64,000 bases of DNA from CAHJXF01 sp038225855 (GTDB lineage: Bacteria > Pseudomonadota > Gammaproteobacteria > Burkholderiales > Burkholderiaceae_D): NCBI GenBank assembly GCA_038225855.1, contig JBBRQU010000003.1:96780-160779 (forward strand). The letters are read 5' to 3'. Positions 37,415-46,423 of the stretch are shown piece after piece. Below the pieces are notes generated by a model. That model had not been told where the DNA came from and did no database searches. It saw only the letters and a program-made list of their open reading frames with translations. Numbering within the stretch: position 1 is the stretch's first letter; each line of letters opens with the position of its first letter. The translations under genes were made by a program, and so were the position numbers.

Positions 37415-37822
37415 ATGGCGAATTCCTTCGTGAAGATTCTTCAACCGCAAGGCTGGTCGCAACCACGCGGCTATGCGAACGGCATGGCCGCGCGCGGTAC
37501 GCTGGTCTCGATCGCAGGACAGATCGGATGGAACGCGCAGTGCACATTTGAAAGCGATGATTTCGCTGCGCAAGTGCGGCAGGCGCTCGCGAACATCGTC
37601 GCGGTGCTTGCCGAAGCGGGCGGCCATCCCGAACACATCGTTCGCATGACCTGGTACGTGATCGACAAGCGCGAATACGTGAATGCCTATCCCGCGATCG
37701 GTGCTGCGTATCGCGAGATCATCGGCAAGCACTATCCGGCGATGACGGCCGTGCAGGTCGCGGCCTTGATCGAGGATCGCGCGAAGGTCGAGATCGAAGC
37801 GACTGCGGTGATTCCGGATTGA
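37415..37822 (+). CDS. RidA-family protein
   Basis: Rid-type enamine/imine deaminase of 135 residues (YjgF/YER057c family). The fold marks include VSIAGQIGWNAQ, QVRQALANIVAVLAEAGGHP and VRMTWYVIDKREY; the arginine that binds the substrate carboxylate in active RidA proteins is not clearly present at its usual place, so this may be another Rid subgroup. It sits between kynA and gcdH, which suggests deamination of a reactive enamine from the amino-aromatic pathway. In 2-aminobenzoyl-CoA breakdown such an enamine would arise after ring reduction; this link is inferred. Confidence 0.87.
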   Translation: MANSFVKILQPQGWSQPRGYANGMAARGTLVSIAGQIGWNAQCTFESDDFAAQVRQALANIVAVLAEAGGHPEHIVRMTWYVIDKREYVNAYPAIGAAYREIIGKHYPAMTAVQVAALIEDRAKVEIEATAVIPD

Positions 37823-37860
37823 TGTAAGGTCAACGTCAACCTACGGCCAGCGAGGGCACC

Positions 37861-39075
37861 ATGAACGCACCCGATACCTCACGCAAACTCAAGGCGCGCT
37901 TCCATTGGGAAGACCCGCTCCTGCTCGACGCGCAACTGAGCGACGACGAGCGCATGGTGCGCGATGCGGCGCGACGCTACTGCACCGACAAGCTTGCGCC
38001 GCGCGTGCTCGACGCGTTTCGCAACGAGACCACCGACATCGCGATCTTTCGCGAGATGGGCGAACTGGGGCTGCTCGGCCCGACCATTCCCGAGGCCTAT
38101 GGCGGACCGGCGCTCAACTACGTCGCGTACGGCCTGATCGCGCGCGAAGTCGAGCGCGTCGATTCGGGTTATCGCTCGATGATGAGCGTGCAGTCGTCGC
38201 TGGTGATGGTGCCGATCAACGAATTCGGCACCGAAGCGCAGAAGCAGAAATATCTGCCCAGGCTCGCGACCGGCGAATGGATCGGCTGCTTCGGTCTCAC
38301 CGAGCCCGATCACGGCTCGGACCCGGGCTCGATGGTCACGCGCGCGAAGAAGGTCGATGGCGGCTACTCGGTGTCGGGCTCGAAGATGTGGATCTCGAAT
38401 TCGCCGATCGCCGACGTGTTCGTGGTGTGGGCGAAAGACGATGCGGGCGACGATGGCGGACAAATCCGTGGCTTCATCCTCGACAAGGGCATGAAGGGTT
38501 TATCGGCGCCGAAGATCCACGGCAAGGTCGGCCTGCGCGCATCGATCACCGGCGAGATCGTGATGGACGAAGTCTTCTGCCCCGAAGAGAACGTATTCCC
38601 CGACGTGCGCGGATTGAAAGGTCCGTTCACGTGTCTCGACTCGGCACGCTACGGCATCGCGTGGGGCGCGCTCGGCGCGGCCGAAGACTGCTGGCATCGC
38701 GCGCGGCAGTACGTGCTCGATCGCAAGCAGTTCGGACGGCCGCTCGCGGCCAATCAACTCGTCCAGAAGAAGCTCGCCGACATGCAGACCGAGATCACGC
38801 TCGGCCTGCAAGGGTGCCTGCGCCTGGGTCGCATGAAGGACGAAGGCACGGCGTCGGTCGAGATCACGTCGCTCATGAAGCGCAACTCGTGCGGCAAGTC
38901 GCTCGACATCGCGCGCGTGGCGCGCGACATGATGGGCGGCAACGGCATCTCCGACGAGTTCGGCGTGATCCGCCACCTCGTCAACCTCGAGGTCGTCAAT
39001 ACCTACGAAGGCACGCACGACATTCACGCGTTGATCCTCGGGCGCGCGCAGACGGGCATACAGGCGTTTCAATAA
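37861..39075 (+). CDS. gcdH: Glutaryl-CoA dehydrogenase
   Basis: Decarboxylating acyl-CoA dehydrogenase that makes crotonyl-CoA from glutaryl-CoA. The 404-residue protein has the family marks GCFGLTEPDHGSDPGSM, SGSKMWISNSPIADVFVVWA and the C-terminal catalytic region VVNTYEGTHDIHALILGRA with the Glu of YEGTHDIH. Length fits GCDH. It is the last gene of the kyn run, 38 bases after ridA. Glutaryl-CoA arises from lysine or aromatic breakdown, so its place here suggests that the aromatic branch drains through glutaryl-CoA. Confidence 0.95.
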   Translation: MNAPDTSRKLKARFHWEDPLLLDAQLSDDERMVRDAARRYCTDKLAPRVLDAFRNETTDIAIFREMGELGLLGPTIPEAYGGPALNYVAYGLIAREVERVDSGYRSMMSVQSSLVMVPINEFGTEAQKQKYLPRLATGEWIGCFGLTEPDHGSDPGSMVTRAKKVDGGYSVSGSKMWISNSPIADVFVVWAKDDAGDDGGQIRGFILDKGMKGLSAPKIHGKVGLRASITGEIVMDEVFCPEENVFPDVRGLKGPFTCLDSARYGIAWGALGAAEDCWHRARQYVLDRKQFGRPLAANQLVQKKLADMQTEITLGLQGCLRLGRMKDEGTASVEITSLMKRNSCGKSLDIARVARDMMGGNGISDEFGVIRHLVNLEVVNTYEGTHDIHALILGRAQTGIQAFQ

Positions 39076-39209
39076 GCAGCGCCGGCTGGTTCCCAGCGCG
39101 CAACACTCGCTTGACTGCCGAGGGTTTTGAAGTTCATCGTTTGCTCCGCAAACCCGAGTTCGTTCCCCATCATCGCGCCGATCCATCCCTCCGCTCCGAA
39201 GGAAGACCC

Positions 39210-41186
39210 ATGAAGCAGCGTCCCGCTTCCCGCTCACCGTCTCGCTGGCTGCCGTCCCTGTCGCTCGCATGCAGCGTATTCGCAACCCTGCTTTTGGCAG
39301 GCTGCAACGATGACGGTGGCCCGCCACCCACGCCGCCGCCGGTCGCGGCGCTGCAGTGCTCGGGTACGGCAATCCCCGGCAGTGGAACCGGTACTCCCAC
39401 CGGCGGTCCAGAGATCGCGACCGGCTTCGCGAGCAAGGACGTGGTCTACACGCGAACCGTGATGGCGGTCACCGCAAACCCCATCTCGTCGCGCGTCGCG
39501 TGCGACATCCTGGCCAAAGGCGGCACCGCGGTGGATGCCGCGATCGCAGCGCAGATGGCGCTCAACCTCGTCGAGCCGCAATCGTCGGGCATCGGCGGCG
39601 GCGCGTTCATGCTCTATTACGACGGGGCGACGAAACAGGTTCAATCCTATGACGGTCGCGAAACCGCACCTGCCGCCGCGACGCCGAACTACCTGCGATA
39701 CATCGACGACGCGACCAACCAAACGCTGCCCAAGCCGACCGCACGCCTGAGCGGTCGATCGATCGGCACGCCGGGTGTGTTGCGCATGCTCGAACTCGCG
39801 TATCAGGACCATGGCCGCCTGCCGTGGCGCGACCTGTTCCAGCCGGGCATCGACATCGCCACCAACGGATTCCTCATCAGCCCGCGCATGGCCGCGTCGA
39901 TCGATGCCGACAAGGTCCCGCTCTCGCGCGACCCCGATGCAAAGGCCTACTTTCTGAACGCCGATGGCAGCGGCAAGGCCTCGGGCACGGTGCTGAAGAA
40001 CCCTGCGCTGGCCGCGACCTTCACCGCGATCGCCAACAACGGCGCATCGGCCTTCTACACCGGCGATATCGGCCAGGCGATCATCGACAAGGTCAACGAC
40101 ACGACTGGCAACATCACGACCGGCAAGACCACGCTCGCCGACCTCGCCGCGTATCAGGCCAAGCGTCGCGATCCGATCTGCACGACCTATCGCATCTATT
40201 TCGTATGCGGAATGGGACCGCCATCGTCAGGCGGCATCACGGTCGAATACGCGCTCGGGGTTCTCGAGAACTTCAATCTCGCGCAATACGCTTCGCCGTT
40301 CACCGATCGCGATGGCGGCAGGCCGACGGTGCTGGGCGTGCATCTGGTTTCCGAAGCCGAGCGTCTCGCCTATGCGGACCGCGACAAGTACATCGCCGAT
40401 ACCGACTTCGTGCCGCTGCCGGGCAACTCGGCTAACACGCTGCTCAACAAACCGTATCTGAAGTCGCGCTCGCAACTGCTCAGCTTGACGCGCAGCATCG
40501 GCACCGCACCGGCTGGCGACCTGGGTCCGGTGCAGTTCGGCGTCTCGGCGGTCGAAGAGCATGGCACCACGCATCTAGTGATCGTGGACCGGTACAACAA
40601 CGTGGTGTCGATGACGACGACGGTGGAGAGCGCGTTCGGGTCGTATCACTTCGCGCGCGGATTCATCCTCAACAACCAGTTGACCGACTTCTCGGCGGCT
40701 CCCACCGATGCGAACAACAATCTCATCGCCAATCGCGTCGCGGCCAACAAGCGTCCGCGCAGCTCGATGGCGCCCACGCTGGTGTTCGCTACCGCGGCCG
40801 ATGGATCACGCAGCGACTTCGTGCTCGCGACCGGATCGCCCGGCGGCAGCGCCATCATCCAGTACGTGACCAAGACACTGGTCGCCGCGCTCGACTGGGG
40901 ACTGAACCCGCAGCAGGCAGTGTCGCTGGTGGACTTCGGGGCTGGCAACAACCCGACCACCAACGTCGGCGGCGAGCATCCCGATATCGATGCAACCAAC
41001 AACGGCGCGAACGATTCATTGGTGGTGGGTCTGCGGGCCTTGGGGCATACGGTGTCGGTGGCGGCGCAGTCGAGCGGGCTCGGGATTTTCCGAAGAACCA
41101 CGGTGGGCAATCAACCAGCTTGGATCGGCGGTGCGGACCCGCGGCGCGAAGGCGTCGTGATCGGAGACGTGATCAGCGGACCCTGA
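39210..41186 (+). CDS. ggt: Gamma-glutamyltransferase lipoprotein
   Basis: Cleaves glutathione and other gamma-glutamyl compounds; the proenzyme self-cleaves at a threonine. The 658-residue protein has a lipobox (LLLAGC) and a Pro-rich linker, then the GGT fold with SSGIGGGAFMLYYD, PPSSGGITVEY and the autoprocessing site EEHGTTHLVIVD (Thr453), and RSSMAPTLVF. A longer open frame runs into it from within gcdH, but the lipoprotein signal at 39210 marks the true start. A membrane-anchored form differs from the soluble periplasmic E. coli enzyme. Single gene. Confidence 0.93.
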   Translation: MKQRPASRSPSRWLPSLSLACSVFATLLLAGCNDDGGPPPTPPPVAALQCSGTAIPGSGTGTPTGGPEIATGFASKDVVYTRTVMAVTANPISSRVACDILAKGGTAVDAAIAAQMALNLVEPQSSGIGGGAFMLYYDGATKQVQSYDGRETAPAAATPNYLRYIDDATNQTLPKPTARLSGRSIGTPGVLRMLELAYQDHGRLPWRDLFQPGIDIATNGFLISPRMAASIDADKVPLSRDPDAKAYFLNADGSGKASGTVLKNPALAATFTAIANNGASAFYTGDIGQAIIDKVNDTTGNITTGKTTLADLAAYQAKRRDPICTTYRIYFVCGMGPPSSGGITVEYALGVLENFNLAQYASPFTDRDGGRPTVLGVHLVSEAERLAYADRDKYIADTDFVPLPGNSANTLLNKPYLKSRSQLLSLTRSIGTAPAGDLGPVQFGVSAVEEHGTTHLVIVDRYNNVVSMTTTVESAFGSYHFARGFILNNQLTDFSAAPTDANNNLIANRVAANKRPRSSMAPTLVFATAADGSRSDFVLATGSPGGSAIIQYVTKTLVAALDWGLNPQQAVSLVDFGAGNNPTTNVGGEHPDIDATNNGANDSLVVGLRALGHTVSVAAQSSGLGIFRRTTVGNQPAWIGGADPRREGVVIGDVISGP

Positions 41187-41702
41187 GCCCTGCGCTCGGG
41201 ATTGGCACTTCCGTCCGGTCCCGGGCGGCGATCGCCTTCGGCTTCTTCGTAGCGGCGCTTCATATCTGACGCAGCGGCCTTTCGAGGAACCGCCGTTGCA
41301 GAGACTGCATTCGAACGGCGCGTCGCTCCGGTTGCGTGCCCTTCGAGTCAGCCGTCGCAGTTCCACCTGCAACAAGCCGAGCGGAACTCCTCGGCGATCG
41401 GTCGTCGCCGGCGATCGCCCTGCGAGCCGCAGCGCGCGCTCCAGTCTCGCCGGAAGCGAAGGTCAGCACCGTTTTGTGTCAGCGGCATAGCTTTGCCGTC
41501 GATCACCGACCTTCGATCGAATCCTGTGCCGCCTGACTCGTCGCCACAGGCCCGAACTGGCACCGCCTTCTCGCCAACTCGTCGCTCGGTGCTGGTGACG
41601 CGTCGACCACCTGCCTAGAGTTCGCTCATCCACAGCGGTTCGGTCAATCGCGAACGCGACCGTGCGCCGATTCGACCAGCCAGTGCAAACAGGAGAGCGA
41701 GC
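41187..41702. other. Intergenic region without recognisable gene
   Basis: About 515 bases between ggt and the cytochrome gene. Short Arg/Ala-rich open frames exist on both strands but none resembles a family. I see no REP-like hairpin, RNA gene or clear promoter. It could hold decayed coding sequence or regulatory DNA for the next operon. Confidence 0.5.
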
Positions 41703-43166
41703 ATGAAACGGGACCACCGCAAGAGTACGAGGCTTTCAGCGCTTGTGCTGTTTTTCGTGATCACCCTTTCCGCGTGCAGCGGTGGCCACGACGACGGCTC
41801 GCGGCCTCTTGCCGTTTCCATCGACGCCGACGGCTGCTCTACGGACCCGGCCAGCGTTACGACGGACACCGCAATTTGTCGAGGCAAGACGAACTTCCAT
41901 GACCGCGCGCTAGCCGGGTTGGGGGGCAATGGCCGAGCATGCTCCGACTGCCACATGGACTCCGAGAACTTTCAACTCACGCCAGCAGCCGCGCAGGCAA
42001 GGCTCGCGCAGATGACCAAGACGGGTGTCGACGATCCGCTGTTTCGCGCCATCGACGCCAATGATTTTCGCGTCAACGGCGCGGCCGCGCGCGACTTCAC
42101 GAACCTGACGCAGAACGGCCTGATCCGCATCACGATTCCTCTACCCGCGAACGTCAAGCTGCTCGACTGCGCGGAGCAGGTACCGTGCCCCGCATCGGCC
42201 CGCCCCACCAGCGAAACGGTCGCCGACGTCTGGCGTTCCGTCCCCTCGATCTTCGACGCCAACATCACCGGCCCCGATGGCGCCGATCCTGCGTGGGCCC
42301 GCGGGCCGAATCAGAAAGGCGGCTATCAGCTCGATGGCCGCATCGACACGTTGCAGAACCAGGCGTTGAGCGCGCTTCGCAATCATGCCGGGACCGCGTT
42401 CGACCCGGTGCCGCGCTTCGTTGACGACCTCGCTGCGTTTCAGAGTACACAGTTCACCTCTCCGCGCGTCAAGACCCTGTCCGATGCCATAGCCAAGGGC
42501 ACAAGCCCGCTTCCGGATCCCGACCCTGTCCTGAACGACTTGGAGACTGCGGGCAAGGCTGTCTTCAATCGCGCGTGCGCCCAGTGCCACGGCAACCTGG
42601 GCGGCCATCCGAGCGGCAGCACCCCGATCCTGCAAGGCGTGCAGGGCACGTCGACCGCCCTCGTGCGTTATCACTCCATCGCGACGGCTTGTCCGAGGCC
42701 GGTCGACACCGTCACGCCGGCGCGCTTCTCGTTCGTGGCATGCAGTGCGAGCCAGATGAAGAACGTGCGCACCTACGAGATCACCAACAGCGGCGTCGCG
42801 CCGAGCGGCAGCCTCTGCGGCGGCCCGGCTCCGCAGCCGGCTTGCGTGACCCGAGTCACGACATCCGATCCGGGTCGCATGCTGCTCACCGGCTACCCTG
42901 TCGCCGGCGGTCCGGGCGACATCGAGCACATGGACATCCCGAGCCTGCGCGGTATCAGCCGGACCGCGCCGTACTTCATGAACAACACTGCGGCGACGCT
43001 CGAAGAAATGCTCGAGCACTACAAGCAGTTCTTCAAGCGCGTGCAGACCCAGAACCCGGCAGCCCCTTTGTTGACCACGCAGCCGGGCGTCACTCCAGCG
43101 GTCATCGATCGCCCGTTTACCGATGCGGAGATTCCGGCACTGCTCGCATACCTTCGCAAGCTCTAG
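41703..43166 (+). CDS. Diheme cytochrome c lipoprotein, MauG/CcpA-like
   Basis: Exported c-type cytochrome of 487 residues. The signal ends in TLSACSGG, so it is a lipoprotein. Two heme-binding motifs are visible, CSDCH near residue 80 and CAQCH near residue 297, giving the diheme pattern of cytochrome c peroxidases and MauG-like oxidases. The C-terminal MDIPSLRGISRTAPYFMNN then LEEMLEHYKQFF matches that family. Several extra cysteines lie between the hemes. It is followed by the sensor kinase genes; joint function is not clear. Confidence 0.85.
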   Translation: MKRDHRKSTRLSALVLFFVITLSACSGGHDDGSRPLAVSIDADGCSTDPASVTTDTAICRGKTNFHDRALAGLGGNGRACSDCHMDSENFQLTPAAAQARLAQMTKTGVDDPLFRAIDANDFRVNGAAARDFTNLTQNGLIRITIPLPANVKLLDCAEQVPCPASARPTSETVADVWRSVPSIFDANITGPDGADPAWARGPNQKGGYQLDGRIDTLQNQALSALRNHAGTAFDPVPRFVDDLAAFQSTQFTSPRVKTLSDAIAKGTSPLPDPDPVLNDLETAGKAVFNRACAQCHGNLGGHPSGSTPILQGVQGTSTALVRYHSIATACPRPVDTVTPARFSFVACSASQMKNVRTYEITNSGVAPSGSLCGGPAPQPACVTRVTTSDPGRMLLTGYPVAGGPGDIEHMDIPSLRGISRTAPYFMNNTAATLEEMLEHYKQFFKRVQTQNPAAPLLTTQPGVTPAVIDRPFTDAEIPALLAYLRKL

Positions 43167-43288
43167 TCGTGACTTTTACGAACGGTGTTCGGCGGACGGA
43201 GGCAGTTTGCTGAATGGTCTTTGCTTGGAGAGACTCGCATGGCCTCGTTCTCGAACATCTCGATTGACAGTAGCAAGTCGCCGACCGG

Positions 43289-44443
43289 ATGATGGCCGCC
43301 ATGGAAACCCGCGTGACCGATTGGCGAATGATCGCTTCGGGCAAGAGGTTCCGGATATGGGCGCGCCGTGTTCGCGTCATTGTCCCGAGCGGGTTGCGGA
43401 TGCTTGCCTTCGTGGCGGCCGTGGTCTTCCTGCTCGCGATGTTTCGGCAATTGGTCGGTGCAGGATTGGCCGACGAGGTCGTGTCCGTGGCCGAAATTGC
43501 GGCGTCCGTGTGGACCGATTTCGTGCGGCACATCGCAACGGCGCTGTTGATGTTCGCCGTGATCCAGCCGCTGCGCTATCTGGGTCCCGTCGGTGGCGCG
43601 CGGCGAGTCGCCGTGATGATAGTCGCCGTGGTGCTTGCCGCCGCAATCGCCACGATCGAGAACGCGGCGTGGTTGGCCTGGATGGACGGCGCTTGGCCCG
43701 ACGGTTGGCTGTTCGCACTCCTCCCGTTCATTCGCTTCGCCGTCCTGGCCGGGATGCTGGTCGCCGTCGGCGAATTCCATCGTGCCGAGGTCCGCAGTCT
43801 CGAAGCCATGCGCGCGGCCGAAGGCGACCGCGCCGCGCTCGAACAGGAAACGCTGAAGGCTCGCCTGAAGACACTCGAAGCGCAGATCGAGCCGCACTTC
43901 CTGTTCAATACCCTTGCCAACGTGCGACGACTGTACGAGACCGACGCGGTCGCCGGCGATGCGATGCTCGACCGTCTGACGCACTACCTGGAAGTCGCAC
44001 TGCCGTCGATGCGCGGTGACCGTGCGACGCTGGAGCGCGAAGCGCAGTTGATCGAGGCCTATCTGGATCTGCAGCGAGTGCGGATGGGGCGGCGCCTCTC
44101 CTATCACGTCGACATTGCGCCGGCACTGCGTCTGATCGAGGTGCCGCCGATGATGCTGTTGACGCTCGTCGAGAACGCGATCAAGCACGGACTTGCGCCC
44201 CAGCGCGAAGGCGGGCACGTCGAGGTCGCTGCGCGTCTCGATGGGTCGGACCTGCGGCTCGTGGTTGCCGATACGGGCCGCGGGTTCCGCGGCGACACCG
44301 CTGGTGGCGGAACGGGCCTGGCCAACATCCGCGCGCGGCTTGCGGCGATGTTCGGTCCCGCGGCCGAGCTGACGCTTGCGCCGCGCGATCCCCGCGGACT
44401 GCTCGCGGCCATTCGCATGCCAGCCACAGCGGTCACTTCATGA
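43289..44443 (+). CDS. LytS-type sensor histidine kinase
   Basis: Membrane histidine kinase of the LytS/YehU class, 384 residues. The N-terminal half has about four membrane segments (LRMLAFVAAVVFLLAMF, MIVAVVLAAAIATIENAAWL, LPFIRFAVLAGMLVAVG). The catalytic half has the phosphoacceptor motif IEPHFLFNTLANVRRLY with H203, the N-box LLTLVENAIKHGL and the G-boxes VVADTGRGF and GGTGLANIRARL. All ATP-binding parts are intact. It overlaps the next sensor gene by four bases and should phosphorylate the LytTR regulator two genes on. Confidence 0.92.
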   Translation: MMAAMETRVTDWRMIASGKRFRIWARRVRVIVPSGLRMLAFVAAVVFLLAMFRQLVGAGLADEVVSVAEIAASVWTDFVRHIATALLMFAVIQPLRYLGPVGGARRVAVMIVAVVLAAAIATIENAAWLAWMDGAWPDGWLFALLPFIRFAVLAGMLVAVGEFHRAEVRSLEAMRAAEGDRAALEQETLKARLKTLEAQIEPHFLFNTLANVRRLYETDAVAGDAMLDRLTHYLEVALPSMRGDRATLEREAQLIEAYLDLQRVRMGRRLSYHVDIAPALRLIEVPPMMLLTLVENAIKHGLAPQREGGHVEVAARLDGSDLRLVVADTGRGFRGDTAGGGTGLANIRARLAAMFGPAAELTLAPRDPRGLLAAIRMPATAVTS

Positions 44444-45675
44444 CCGCGCCGCGCGCCGCTGCGACGCTGGCCAGCGCCTCGGCGAGTGCCGAAGGCGATT
44501 CCTCGCAGCCGGTGTCGAACGCGTCGCCGCCATTCCCGGTCGTCGGGTCGAAAGCGAACGTGTTCCCGGGATTCGCGCACGCTGTATTGCGGCGCTTCGA
44601 CCTTCGCACCTTGGCGATCGCCACGATGGCGCTGGCCGGATTGGTGATCATCGGTTTGGGCCTGATGGTGGGTCAGATCTGGGACACGCCACTCGCGGTA
44701 AAACTGCTCAGGCTGGTCGAAACGGCAGTCGCGGGCGTCTTCATCTTCGTCGCGGTGGTTGCGGCCGACGAGGCCGTCGATCGCGGCACACCGCGCGTCA
44801 CCACCTACGCGATCGCGGTGATCGTCGCTTCGATGATTGGCACTACCTTGGGGTCGGATGTGCGACAACTGCTGAAAGCGTCTTTTCGGCCGCCCGGGGC
44901 AGGCAGTGGATTGAATGCGGTCTTCCCGATCACGCATCGCCTGGAACTGATCGTCCTCTGCATCCTGGTGGGCGGTCTGGCCACCTTCGTGCATGTCAAC
45001 CGTCGCACGGCGCTCGCAGCGCGCAGGCGCCAGCACGAAGCGGAGCGAGCGCGGGCGCGCGCACAGCGCCGCACGCTCGAGTCGCAATTGCAGGCACTGC
45101 AGGCGCGCGTCGAACCGATGTTCCTGTTCGACACGCTCGAGCGCATCCGCAAGCTATACCGCGTCGATGCCGCGGCGGCGGAAGCGATGCTGGAGGACCT
45201 GATCGTCTATCTGCGCGCCGCTCTGCCCCATCTGCGCGAATCGACATCCACGGTTTCGCAGGAGATCACGCTGACGCATTCGTGGCTCGACATCGTCGGC
45301 CGCGCCGCACGGGACTGGCGCATCGAGTTCGATATCGACGAGGCAGCGCGCGGCGCACGCGTCCCGGCGCTGGTGCTGCTGCCCCTCGCACAGCGCGCAG
45401 TCGCCGACGCGGGCGACGCGCCGCTGCGACTGCGTCTGTCGGTGCGAGTTGCAACCACGCGGTTGCGCATAGCCGTCTCGACATCCACTGAAGCCTTCGG
45501 CTCCGGCATCGCGGGGCAGCCCATGCTCGAGCAGATCGATGATCGGCTCAAGAAGCTGTACGCCGATGATGGGAGCTTCGACTGCCGGCGAGCGAGCGAT
45601 GCGGTGGGCAGTGAAGCGGCAATCGAGTTGCCGCTCGAGCTCGCCGGAGACGGCAACATCGAAGGCGGGCCATGA
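44440..45675 (+). CDS. LytS-like sensor lacking catalytic residues (pseudokinase)
   Basis: A 411-residue paralogue of the preceding kinase with membrane segments at its N-terminus (LAIATMALAGLVIIGLGLMV and others). The phosphoacceptor motif is VEPMFLFDTLERIRKLY, where the His is Met227 and the following Asn is Asp. The N-box is LLPLAQRAVADAG, without Glu-Asn, and the DXGXG box is missing. It can therefore neither bind ATP nor accept phosphate in the normal way. The frame is intact and overlaps both neighbours by four bases, so it is kept for a role, perhaps as a signal-sensing partner of the active kinase. Confidence 0.85.
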   Translation: MTAPRAAATLASASASAEGDSSQPVSNASPPFPVVGSKANVFPGFAHAVLRRFDLRTLAIATMALAGLVIIGLGLMVGQIWDTPLAVKLLRLVETAVAGVFIFVAVVAADEAVDRGTPRVTTYAIAVIVASMIGTTLGSDVRQLLKASFRPPGAGSGLNAVFPITHRLELIVLCILVGGLATFVHVNRRTALAARRRQHEAERARARAQRRTLESQLQALQARVEPMFLFDTLERIRKLYRVDAAAAEAMLEDLIVYLRAALPHLRESTSTVSQEITLTHSWLDIVGRAARDWRIEFDIDEAARGARVPALVLLPLAQRAVADAGDAPLRLRLSVRVATTRLRIAVSTSTEAFGSGIAGQPMLEQIDDRLKKLYADDGSFDCRRASDAVGSEAAIELPLELAGDGNIEGGP

Positions 45676-46415
45676 CCGACGCCGTCATCGCCGAAGACGA
45701 ACCCCTGCTTCGCGGCGAGCTGAAGGAAAACCTGGCGCGGCTGTGGCCGGGACTGCGCATCGTCGCCGAGGCAGAGGACGGCATCGAGGCGCTCGACGCG
45801 CTGGAGCGCTGCAAGCCGCAGGTGGTGTTTCTCGATATCGAGATGCCCGGGCTGTCGGGGCTCGAGGTCGCGCGCGCCGCGAGCGGCCGCTGCCATGTCG
45901 TCTTCGTCACGGCCTTCGATCGGCACGCGGTCAGCGCCTTCGAGCAAGGAGCAGTCGACTACGTAATGAAGCCGTTCAGCGCCGTCCGGCTCGCCACCGC
46001 CATCGCGCGCGTGCGCGAGCGGCTCGATGCCGCACCGGCCCACATCGACGGGATGCTCAAGACGCTTGGAGAGCGTGCCGAGAAGCGTGCCTACCTCCGA
46101 TGGGTCAATGCGGCTCACGGACAAAACGTGCGGCTCATCACCACTGAAGAGATCTGCTATTTCAAGGCCGACAACAAATACACGCTGGTCGTGACTACTG
46201 ATTCCGAAGCCCTGATCCGCAAGTCGATCAAGGAATTGCTCGACGAGCTCGACCCCGAAGTCTTCTGGCCGATCCACCGCGGCGTGGTGGTGAACGTCAA
46301 TGCGATCGCACTAGCCCACCGCAAACTCGGCGGTCAATTCGAAATCCGCTTGAAGACACGAAAGGAGACGCTTGCGGTCAGCGAACCGTTTGCGTATCGG
46401 TTCCGCCAGATGTAG
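45672..46415 (+). CDS. LytTR-family response regulator
   Basis: Response regulator of 247 residues. The receiver domain has the acidic pair AEDEPLL, the phosphorylated Asp in VFLDIEMPGLSG, the Thr of FVTAFD and the Lys of YVMKPFS. The C-terminal LytTR DNA-binding domain is seen as EICYFKADNKYTLVVTTD, IRKSIKELLDELDPEVFW and IHRGVVVNVNAI. It is coupled to the two sensor genes and followed after 8 bases by a TonB-dependent receptor, which may be a target. Confidence 0.95.
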   Translation: MTDAVIAEDEPLLRGELKENLARLWPGLRIVAEAEDGIEALDALERCKPQVVFLDIEMPGLSGLEVARAASGRCHVVFVTAFDRHAVSAFEQGAVDYVMKPFSAVRLATAIARVRERLDAAPAHIDGMLKTLGERAEKRAYLRWVNAAHGQNVRLITTEEICYFKADNKYTLVVTTDSEALIRKSIKELLDELDPEVFWPIHRGVVVNVNAIALAHRKLGGQFEIRLKTRKETLAVSEPFAYRFRQM

Positions 46416-46423
46416 GCACGCCA

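Noticed and set aside
37905..41186. A 1093-codon open frame running through gcdH into ggt
   Set aside because: Its first 435 codons are the shifted shadow of gcdH, Arg-rich and without family similarity; the true gene starts with the lipoprotein signal at 39210.
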